Origin: Thalassotalea sp. Sam97
GTDB taxonomy: Bacteria > Pseudomonadota > Gammaproteobacteria > Enterobacterales > Alteromonadaceae
Assembly: GCF_041379765.1 (NCBI RefSeq)
Contig: NZ_CP166919.1
Location: 1,116,001 to 1,180,000, forward strand
Length of the DNA: 64,000 nt
Direction: 5' to 3'
Below are positions 15,340 through 22,108 of the stretch, piece by piece. Both the position numbers and the translations under genes were made by a program. The notes beneath the pieces were generated by a model. That model was not told where the DNA came from. It ran no database searches and saw only the letters and a list, made by a program, of their open reading frames with translations. Numbering within the stretch: position 1 is the first letter of the stretch; every line of letters starts with the position of its first letter.

Positions 15340-15807
15340 ATGATTCTTAAAGAACTACGTATTAGCAATCATCTTTCACAAGAGCAATTAGCTCAAATGT
15401 CTGGATTAAATGTTCGAACAATTCAGCGGATTGAAAGTGGCCACAATGCAAGCTTAGAATCGCTTAAATGTCTTGCTTCTGCGCTTGAGGTTGATGTATC
15501 AACTTTGAATCAGGAGAAATATACGATGGATAAAAAATCAGATAACTGGAAAGCGTTACCTTTCATATTAAAATGTTGGTTTGTGTTTAACTTTTTACAA
15601 GCTCGACCTACGAGGCAGTCAGCACGTCGAATTGAGGTTATCGGACATGTAAGCGGCTTTATTTTTTGTTGTTTAGGTCTTGTAAATGAAGCAGCCTTAG
15701 TGGGCGGTTTAATCATGCTTTCAACAGCTTATTTATACCATTGGCTTAAATATCAGGGAGATAAATATGGCATTTGGTATGAACATGAATCGGTAAATAA
15801 CAGTTAA
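15340..15807 (+). CDS. Cassette gene: XRE-family helix-turn-helix protein with a C-terminal membrane domain, 155 aa
   Basis: Residues 3-58 form a Cro/C1-type HTH: LRISNHLSQEQLAQMSGLN (helices 1-2), VRTIQRIESGHNASLESL (recognition helix) and LASALEVDVSTL. A linker and a C-terminal region with two predicted membrane spans follow (about 103-118 and 120-138). The protein could therefore be a membrane-tethered transcription factor, as seen in XRE-2TM proteins. AGAGG precedes the ATG. It is the last cassette gene before pyrH, and its TAA stop is inside the left core of attC-like site 12. The target is unknown. No obvious operator repeats were found. Confidence 0.82.
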   Translation: MILKELRISNHLSQEQLAQMSGLNVRTIQRIESGHNASLESLKCLASALEVDVSTLNQEKYTMDKKSDNWKALPFILKCWFVFNFLQARPTRQSARRIEVIGHVSGFIFCCLGLVNEAALVGGLIMLSTAYLYHWLKYQGDKYGIWYEHESVNNS

Positions 15808-15892
15808 CGAGCGAATCAAGCGGGACCGATAACGGTTATCTTGGTTCCGCTTTGCGTCACATTTCAGTAAACTGTTAACTAGCCCGTTGTTG
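15802..15892 (+). repeat. attC-like site 12, last of the array
   Basis: Left core AGTTAAC (15802-15808) overlaps the preceding stop codon. Right core is GTTGTTG (15886-15892) after AGCCC. The arms AAGCGGGACC and GGTTCCGCTT form a 10-bp stem with one mismatch. An alternative right core GTTAACT lies at 15874-15880. Length is 91 bp. Confidence 0.75.
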
Positions 15893-16421
15893 CGGCTTTC
15901 GCATCATAAGGCCACCCATACTAGATGCTAAAAACAAGTCTAGTTTGGCATGTTTGCGTCGTTCTATGACATGTCTATTTAGTTGATTAATAATCGATTA
16001 GTGTTGTGTCTCGCTATGGTTGGATATGAACTATTTTATTCTTTGCTATTGCTAATTAGCATCCGTCCACGTGATGCAACGACGTTGCTTCTTTTCATTT
16101 TTCGCAAACTTCTTTAAGCAACCCATAATGCCGAAGTACTCGTTGGAAACCTTACGATACTAGCCGTTTATAAACGTTAGCTAGCGCTTTCACATAGCTG
16201 ATGGCACGGGTTTTATATCGGCACGAATCCTTCCAAGGCATTGCGCTAAACACCAACCCTGACGGGCGTTGGCCGTAATAACAGTGGATAAAAAAACTAA
16301 TAGGTATTAAAATAGCGCAGATTTATAATATGCAATTGATATGTGTGTAATTTTTGTACGGAAATGTAATTACCTCAAGTCCGTCAAAAGCCATACATCA
16401 ATCTAATACAGGATAAAAAAT
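15893..16421. other. Gene-free region between the cassette array and pyrH
   Basis: I see no convincing gene in these 529 bases. Near the pyrH end a TATAAT (16324-16329) could be a -10 element, but the -35 position is poor. A CCAAC/GTTGG hairpin lies near 16251-16273. A GTTAGCT near 16176 resembles an attC right core without a partner. This region must contain the promoter for pyrH-frr and downstream genes, because the tsf terminator cuts them off from the rpsB promoter. Confidence 0.4.
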
Positions 16422-17165
16422 ATGAGCGCCACACCAAAACCTACGTATCGTCGAATTTTGTTAAAACTTAGTGGTGAAGCCTTAATGGGTGATGAAGGCT
16501 TTGGTATTGATCCAAAAATCCTTGATCGCATGGCTTCTGAAATTAAAGAGCTAGTGGAAATGGGCGTTCAAGTTGGTCTGGTTATCGGTGGTGGTAACTT
16601 GTTCCGCGGTGCGGGCCTTGCAGCAGCAGGTATGAACCGTGTTGTTGGCGACCAAATGGGTATGTTAGCAACGGTAATGAACGGCTTAGCGATGCGTGAT
16701 GCGTTGCATCGTGCGTTTGTAAACGCACGCTTAATGTCAGCCATTGACTTACAAGGTGTATGTGACGGTTACAACTGGGCTGAAGCGATTAGCTTATTAA
16801 AATCTGGCCGTGTTGTTATTTTCTCAGCCGGTACAGGTAACCCATTCTTCACAACAGACTCTGCTGCATGTCTACGTGGCATTGAAATTGAAGCGGACGC
16901 CGTATTTAAAGGCACGAAAGTCGATGGCATTTACTCGGCTGACCCTGTGTCAAACCCTGACGCTGAATTGTACTCACAGTTAACGTATGGTGAAGTGCTA
17001 GAGAAAGAGCTTAAAGTAATGGATCTTGCAGCATTTACGTTGGCGCGTGATCACTCTATGCCGGTTCGTGTATTTAACATGAACAAAGAAGGCGCATTAA
17101 AATCAATCGTTTTAGGTAGCGAAGAAGGTACCTTAATCGATCATGCTGAGAATTTAAGCAAGTAA
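16422..17165 (+). CDS. pyrH: UMP kinase
   Basis: PyrH phosphorylates UMP to UDP, the essential entry into UTP/CTP synthesis. It is a hexameric amino-acid-kinase-fold enzyme. The 247-aa product has the N-terminal RILLKLSGEALMGDEGFGID, the GGGNLFRGAG nucleotide/UMP loop (about 62-71), and SAGTGNPFFTTDSAACLRGIE, all typical. Length is near the usual 241. The Shine-Dalgarno is AGGAT. It normally follows tsf directly. Here it is separated from tsf by a terminator, the cassette cluster and a gene-free region, and so probably has its own promoter. Confidence 0.98.
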   Translation: MSATPKPTYRRILLKLSGEALMGDEGFGIDPKILDRMASEIKELVEMGVQVGLVIGGGNLFRGAGLAAAGMNRVVGDQMGMLATVMNGLAMRDALHRAFVNARLMSAIDLQGVCDGYNWAEAISLLKSGRVVIFSAGTGNPFFTTDSAACLRGIEIEADAVFKGTKVDGIYSADPVSNPDAELYSQLTYGEVLEKELKVMDLAAFTLARDHSMPVRVFNMNKEGALKSIVLGSEEGTLIDHAENLSK

Positions 17166-17214
17166 TGCTTAGCATTACATCAAAACAAATTTACTAAGAT
17201 ACAAGGAAATTATT

Positions 17215-17772
17215 GTGATCAACGACATTCAAAACGACGCTCGTACCCGTATGGGCAAAAGCATCGACGCGTTAAAAGTAAGCCTTAACAAAATCCGTAC
17301 CGGTCGTGCGCACGCATCATTACTTGACAATATCACGGTTGATTATTACGGTGTAGCTACGCCATTAAATCAAGTGGGTAACATTGCTACCCCTGATGCA
17401 CGCACAATCGCCATTACCGTTTTTGATAAAGGCATGATCAGCGCTGTTGAAAAAGCGATTATGGCATCGGATTTGGGCCTAAACCCTTCATCACAAGGTA
17501 CCTTAATTCGTATTCCATTACCTCCATTAACAGAAGAACGTCGCCGTGATCTTGTTAAAGTGGTTGGTGGTGAAATTGAAGGCGGTAAAATTGCCATTCG
17601 TAACATTCGTCGTGATGCTAACTCAGACATCAAAACACTGAACAAAGAGAAAGAAATCAGTGATGATGAAGCGCGCCAAGCAGAAGATGAAATTCAAAAG
17701 ATTACTAATGAATTCATCAAGCAAGCTGACGAATTAGCAGCCGCAAAAGAAAAAGAGCTGATGGAAATCTAA
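17215..17772 (+). CDS. frr: Ribosome recycling factor
   Basis: RRF splits post-termination ribosomes together with EF-G. The 185-aa length is exactly that of E. coli RRF. The start is GTG (17215) eight bases after AAGGAAA. The protein begins MINDIQNDARTRMGKSIDALK and contains the conserved KIRTGRAHASLLDNI (about 26-40) and RIPLPPLTEERRRDLVK segments. It is 49 bp after pyrH in the same transcription unit. A hairpin with a T-run follows the gene, which may partly terminate transcription before uppS. Confidence 0.97.
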   Translation: MINDIQNDARTRMGKSIDALKVSLNKIRTGRAHASLLDNITVDYYGVATPLNQVGNIATPDARTIAITVFDKGMISAVEKAIMASDLGLNPSSQGTLIRIPLPPLTEERRRDLVKVVGGEIEGGKIAIRNIRRDANSDIKTLNKEKEISDDEARQAEDEIQKITNEFIKQADELAAAKEKELMEI

Positions 17773-17786
17773 TTTCCCAGCAGAGA

Positions 17787-17841
17787 AAAGCCGTAGACTT
17801 ATCTGTAGGGTGGACACCACCATTAAGTTTACGGCCTTTTT
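17787..17841 (+). terminator. Terminator or attenuator hairpin between frr and uppS
   Basis: AAAGCCGTAGACTTA (17787-17801) pairs with TAAGTTTACGGCC (from 17824) with few mismatches. The loop holds a second small stem, GGTGG/CCACC, and five T follow. A possible GTG start of uppS at 17810 would lie inside this structure. This argues for the downstream start and for attenuation of uppS and later genes. Confidence 0.65.
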
Positions 17842-17857
17842 GCTAAATGGAACCGAC

Positions 17858-18625
17858 GTGATAACAACGAATAATAATAGCCAGGTAACTCAGGCACTTC
17901 CGCAACATGTCGCTATCATCATGGATGGTAATGGCCGATGGGCACAACATCAGGGTAAACCTCGTGTTGCAGGTCATAAAGCGGGGGTTGAATCGGTGCG
18001 CGATTGCGTCCGCACGGCACGAGAAAAAGGTGTTAAAGCGCTTACCTTATTCGCCTTTAGCTCTGAAAACTGGATGCGACCAGAAGACGAAGTTAGCGTG
18101 CTTATGGAATTATTTATGTTTGTGTTAACCCGAGAGGTTAAACGCTTACATAAAAATAATATTCGGTTTCAATTGATTGGCGATAAGACTCGCTTTTCAA
18201 GCAAACTACAACAAAAGATTGTAGATGCAGAGCAACTAACCAAAAATAATGATGCTATGGTGCTATCCGTTGCAGCCAACTATGGTGGGCGCTGGGATAT
18301 TGCACAAGCAACAAAGAAAATTGCTCAAAGCGCCCTAAATGGGGAAGTAAACATACAAGATATTGATGAGCAGTTACTTGGTCAACATATCTGCTTAGCA
18401 GATTTACCTGAGCTGGATTTACTTATCCGCACAGGTGGTGATTATCGCATAAGTAATTTTTTGCTTTGGCAAGCAGCTTATGCTGAGTTTTATTTTACTG
18501 AAACGTTGTGGCCTGACTTTAACGAAAAGGCGTTTACCGAAGCGTTAATGTCTTTTGGTAATCGAGAGCGCCGCTTTGGTAAAACAGGCGATCAAGTAAA
18601 AGCGGAAAATCAGAAAAAGGACTAA
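17858..18625 (+). CDS. uppS: Undecaprenyl diphosphate synthase (cis-prenyltransferase)
   Basis: UppS condenses isopentenyl diphosphate onto farnesyl diphosphate to make the C55 lipid carrier for peptidoglycan and polysaccharide synthesis. The family signature VAIIMDGNGRWAQ includes the catalytic Asp23. Also visible are FAFSSENWMRP (substrate positioning) and DLLIRTGGDYRISNFLLWQ near the C-terminus. With the GTG start at 17858 the product is 255 aa, close to the usual 253. A GTG 48 bases earlier is in frame but lies inside the preceding hairpin. It is followed within a few bases by cdsA. Confidence 0.94.
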   Translation: MITTNNNSQVTQALPQHVAIIMDGNGRWAQHQGKPRVAGHKAGVESVRDCVRTAREKGVKALTLFAFSSENWMRPEDEVSVLMELFMFVLTREVKRLHKNNIRFQLIGDKTRFSSKLQQKIVDAEQLTKNNDAMVLSVAANYGGRWDIAQATKKIAQSALNGEVNIQDIDEQLLGQHICLADLPELDLLIRTGGDYRISNFLLWQAAYAEFYFTETLWPDFNEKAFTEALMSFGNRERRFGKTGDQVKAENQKKD

Positions 18626-18628
18626 CGT

Positions 18629-19495
18629 TTGTTAAAGCAACGTATTATAACAGCAGTGATTTTAGCGCCTTTGGCGATCGCTGCCATATTCTTCTTATCG
18701 TTACAAAACTTTGCCGCGGTATTGGCGGTTGTGTTAGCTATCGGCGCCTGGGAATGGGGCCCGTTAATGGGCTTTGATACAAAACGTCGCCGTATTGGTT
18801 TTGTTTCAGCGTTATTACTGACAATTGCTGGCATGTGGTATTTGATGCCACCAACAGCCATTTGGACCACATCAGGGCATGTTATGTCGGGTGTTGTCAT
18901 TACCATGATGATATCTGCTGTATGGTGGTTGATGAGTTTGTTGATGATCTTCAAATATCCTAAGCACTCGCAATTTTGGACTTCGCACCGCAGTATTCGC
19001 GGTATTTTCGGTTTACTAACACTTGCGCCAACTTGGCTAGCTTTTGTGACATTGCGTGGTCATGAGTACAACATTGACACCTATCATGGTAGCCAGCTTA
19101 TTATGTTCTTATTTGCATTAGTGTGGAGTGCAGACATTGGTGCATACTTTACCGGTAAGCGTTTTGGCAAAAATAAATTGATGCCAAATGTCAGCCCAGG
19201 AAAAACCATTGAAGGCTTCTTAGGTGGTATGGCGTGTGCTGCTATGGTCGCTGTGATTACTGGTTTGGTTTTAACTGTTAGCAGTGAGCAATTAATCAAG
19301 ATTATTATATTAGCGGTTGTTGTTAGTATTGTTTCGGTTATTGGTGACTTAACGGAAAGCATGCTTAAGCGTCAAGCCGGTGTGAAAGACAGTGGTCGTA
19401 TCTTGCCGGGTCACGGTGGTGTATTAGATCGTATTGACAGCTTAACCGCCACAGCACCTATATTTACACTTTGTCTTATCTTGTTTACTTGGTAA
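18629..19495 (+). CDS. cdsA: Phosphatidate cytidylyltransferase (CDP-diacylglycerol synthase)
   Basis: CdsA converts phosphatidic acid and CTP to CDP-diacylglycerol, the branch point for all phospholipids, at the inner membrane. The 288-aa protein is polytopic (many hydrophobic segments from residue 8 onward). It carries the C-terminal signature SVIGDLTESMLKRQAGVKDSGRILPGHGG(V)LDRIDS, whose Asp residues bind metal. The start is TTG (18629) after AAAAGG, giving MLKQRIITAVILAP, which aligns with the E. coli N-terminus. It is three bases from the uppS stop, hence translationally coupled. Confidence 0.96.
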   Translation: MLKQRIITAVILAPLAIAAIFFLSLQNFAAVLAVVLAIGAWEWGPLMGFDTKRRRIGFVSALLLTIAGMWYLMPPTAIWTTSGHVMSGVVITMMISAVWWLMSLLMIFKYPKHSQFWTSHRSIRGIFGLLTLAPTWLAFVTLRGHEYNIDTYHGSQLIMFLFALVWSADIGAYFTGKRFGKNKLMPNVSPGKTIEGFLGGMACAAMVAVITGLVLTVSSEQLIKIIILAVVVSIVSVIGDLTESMLKRQAGVKDSGRILPGHGGVLDRIDSLTATAPIFTLCLILFTW

Positions 19496-19502
19496 TTTTG
19501 CT

Positions 19503-20708
19503 ATGCAGGGCTTATCTGTTTTAGGGGCTACCGGCTCTATTGGCTTGAGTACGTTAGATGTTGTTCGTCGCCATCCCGATAAATATCGCGTTGTCAGCTT
19601 AAGTGCCAATCAACGGGTTGAGCAAATGCATGCATTATGTACTGAGTTTAAGCCGAAAACGGTTGTTATGGTCGATTCTCAAGCCGCTGAGCAATTGAAG
19701 TTGCTTTTGATGGCCAGTGGCGATCATACAACTCAGGTGTTACAGGGCGAGCATGCGCTTATCGGCTTAGTACAAGACCCAGCAATTGATATTGTTATGG
19801 CAGCGATTGTTGGTGCGTCGGGTATGCTACCAACACTTGAAGCGGTTAAGGCCGACAAGAAAGTGTTGCTAGCTAATAAAGAAGCCTTGGTTACATCGGG
19901 ACAGATTTTTATTGATGCGTTGCGTCAATCTAAGGCGATTTTGCTACCAATTGATAGCGAACATAATGCTATTTTTCAATGCCTGCCACAGGCAATGCAA
20001 GATGGTATCGGCGATGCTCATATTACCGATAACGGTATTAGTAAAATCTTGCTGACAGGATCTGGCGGCCCATTTCGTAACTACCCATTAGAGCACTTTT
20101 CAGATATCACACCTGAACAAGCCATTGCTCATCCAAACTGGGATATGGGCAAGAAAATTTCCGTTGACTCTGCCACAATGATGAATAAAGGCTTAGAGTT
20201 CATTGAAGCCAAATGGTTGTTTAACTTACAGCCCGATGATATCCAGGTGATCCTTCATCCACAGTCAACCATTCACTCAATGGTTCAATACAAAGATGGC
20301 TCGGTATTAGCGCAGTTGGGCAACCCGGACATGCGCACGCCAATCGCCCACGCTATGGCTTATCCTGAGCGTATTGATGCTGGGGTTGAGCCGTTCGACT
20401 TTTTTAACTGTAAAAACTTTGAATTTGCACAGCCTGATTTCGAGCGTTATCCTAACCTCAAGTTGGCGATTGATGCATGTAAGGCTGGGCAAGCGGCATG
20501 TACAGCACTTAATGCCGCCAATGAAGTGTCAGTGCAAGCATTTTTAGACGAGCAAATTAAGTTCACAGATATTGCAGCTGTTAATGAATATGTCATGTTG
20601 CAATTTATCGCATCTGATGCGAATACCCTAGATGATATTATTCGTTTAGATAAAGCTGCCCGCGAGCAAACGGTTAGCTATGTTAGGCAAATGGAGACGA
20701 CCCCTTAA
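19503..20708 (+). CDS. dxr: 1-deoxy-D-xylulose 5-phosphate reductoisomerase
   Basis: Dxr (IspC) makes 2-C-methyl-D-erythritol 4-phosphate, the first committed step of the MEP isoprenoid pathway, and so feeds UppS encoded upstream. The 401-aa protein starts with the NADPH-binding VLGATGSIGLSTLDVV. It has LLANKEALVTSG (about 121-132), IDSEHNAIFQ and the metal/substrate segment VDSATMMNKGLEFIEA. The Shine-Dalgarno is weak, and the start lies seven bases after cdsA. The stop codon overlaps the rseP ATG (TAATG), so translation of rseP is probably coupled. Confidence 0.97.
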   Translation: MQGLSVLGATGSIGLSTLDVVRRHPDKYRVVSLSANQRVEQMHALCTEFKPKTVVMVDSQAAEQLKLLLMASGDHTTQVLQGEHALIGLVQDPAIDIVMAAIVGASGMLPTLEAVKADKKVLLANKEALVTSGQIFIDALRQSKAILLPIDSEHNAIFQCLPQAMQDGIGDAHITDNGISKILLTGSGGPFRNYPLEHFSDITPEQAIAHPNWDMGKKISVDSATMMNKGLEFIEAKWLFNLQPDDIQVILHPQSTIHSMVQYKDGSVLAQLGNPDMRTPIAHAMAYPERIDAGVEPFDFFNCKNFEFAQPDFERYPNLKLAIDACKAGQAACTALNAANEVSVQAFLDEQIKFTDIAAVNEYVMLQFIASDANTLDDIIRLDKAAREQTVSYVRQMETTP

Positions 20709-22066
20709 TGTTTGAATTTCTCTGGAATCTTGGCTCATTTATTGTTGCCCTAGGTTTATTGATCACGGTTCATGAATTTGGCCACTTTTGGGTGGCACGA
20801 AAATGCGGGGTCAAAGTAGAGAGATTCTCGGTTGGTTTTGGCAAAACTCTATTTCGCACCCATGATAAACAAGGCACTGAATACGTTATTGCCCTGATCC
20901 CGTTGGGCGGTTACGTGAAAATGCTCGATGAGCGTGTCGATGATGTTGCCGAGCAAGACAAGTCGTATGCGTTTAATAATAAGTCGGTACTGCAACGTAT
21001 TGCCATTGTTGCAGCAGGACCTATTGCTAACTTCTTATTCGCGATTTTTGCCTTTTATTTGATGTTGCTTATAGGCAAAACCGAAGTGAAGCCTATTATC
21101 GGTGAGGTTCAACAACACTCCATTGCCGCCCAAGCAGGCTTACAGCAGGGCAGCGAAATCATTGCAATAAATGGTAATAAAACGCCAGAGTGGCAGGCTG
21201 TTAATATGGCCTTGGTTAGTCAAATCGGTAGCGAGCAAATCATTATTGAAGCGCGTCAAGCAGATACTACCTATATAAAAGAGCATCGATTAGATACGCG
21301 CAACTGGCAATTTGAGCCGAGTGAAACCTCAGCAATGTCTAGTTTAGGGTTCCAACCATATCGCCCACAAATTTTACCTATTATCGGTCAAACCGTGCCA
21401 GGTGAAGCCGCAGCACAAGCTGGCCTTGTTAAAGGCGATGAAATTATTGCCATCGACAACACTAAAATTAATGGTAATTGGCAACAATTTGTGGATACTA
21501 TTGTGGCTAATCCCAATAAAACACTCAATATCAGTTATATTCGCAATGGCGAAATTCAAACGATTGATATGTTAGTGGGAACTCGACAACAAAACGATGG
21601 TCGTATAGAGGGTTACGCAGGTATTGCTGCAACATTAGAGCCATATCCCGAGAGTTATGTGTTTTTATTGCAATATGGTCCACTCGAAGCAATCGCAGAA
21701 GCCAGCGCTCGAACTTGGGAGCTTATTGATTTAAGTGTAGCCATGTTAGGCAAATTGCTCACTGGTGATGTTAGTGTCAACAACCTAAGCGGGCCTATCG
21801 CCATCGCTCAAGGTGCAGGAACGAGCGCAGGGGTTGGCTTAGTATACTTTCTTAGCTTTTTAGCTTTGATAAGTGTTAACCTTGGCATAATTAATTTATT
21901 GCCTTTGCCTATTCTTGATGGTGGGCATTTACTGTATTACACAGTGGAGTTAATAACAGGTAAGCCGGTACCAGAAAAAGTACAAGAAGTAGGGTTTAAG
22001 ATAGGCGCCCTTATTTTATTAACGTTAATGAGTATTGCTATATTTAATGACGTTTCCCGGCTTTAA
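20708..22066 (+). CDS. rseP: RIP metalloprotease RseP
   Basis: RseP is an inner-membrane site-2 protease that cleaves the anti-sigma factor RseA during the sigma-E envelope stress response and clears remnant signal peptides. The zinc motif HEFGH is at 22-26 in the first membrane span. The second catalytic motif is NLLPLPILDGGHL near residue 400. Between them are two PDZ domains (about 115-200 and 215-310). The 452-aa length is typical. It lies just upstream of bamA and skp, the usual position, linking envelope stress sensing to outer-membrane assembly. Confidence 0.97.
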   Translation: MFEFLWNLGSFIVALGLLITVHEFGHFWVARKCGVKVERFSVGFGKTLFRTHDKQGTEYVIALIPLGGYVKMLDERVDDVAEQDKSYAFNNKSVLQRIAIVAAGPIANFLFAIFAFYLMLLIGKTEVKPIIGEVQQHSIAAQAGLQQGSEIIAINGNKTPEWQAVNMALVSQIGSEQIIIEARQADTTYIKEHRLDTRNWQFEPSETSAMSSLGFQPYRPQILPIIGQTVPGEAAAQAGLVKGDEIIAIDNTKINGNWQQFVDTIVANPNKTLNISYIRNGEIQTIDMLVGTRQQNDGRIEGYAGIAATLEPYPESYVFLLQYGPLEAIAEASARTWELIDLSVAMLGKLLTGDVSVNNLSGPIAIAQGAGTSAGVGLVYFLSFLALISVNLGIINLLPLPILDGGHLLYYTVELITGKPVPEKVQEVGFKIGALILLTLMSIAIFNDVSRL

Positions 22067-22108
22067 CAAGACGGCATAAGCCGCATAATATGAAAAGTTG
22101 AACAATCC

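Larger units (their letters stand above)
9250..15892 (+). mobile_element. Integrase-less integron cassette cluster (CALIN) inserted between tsf and pyrH
   Basis: All genes in this interval are on the plus strand, are short and functionally unrelated, and alternate with attC-like sites (11 called plus one truncated one). The sites have left cores resembling RYYYAAC, right cores resembling GTTRRRY and internal inverted repeats. Stop codons of several genes fall at or inside the left core (9701, 11833, 12535, 15807), a hallmark of integron cassettes. No tyrosine integrase (intI), attI site or cassette promoter lies in the window, hence CALIN rather than integron. The attC sequences differ from one another, unlike the uniform repeats of a Vibrio superintegron, so the cassettes may come from different sources. 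The boundaries are those of the outermost recognisable sites. Confidence 0.75.
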
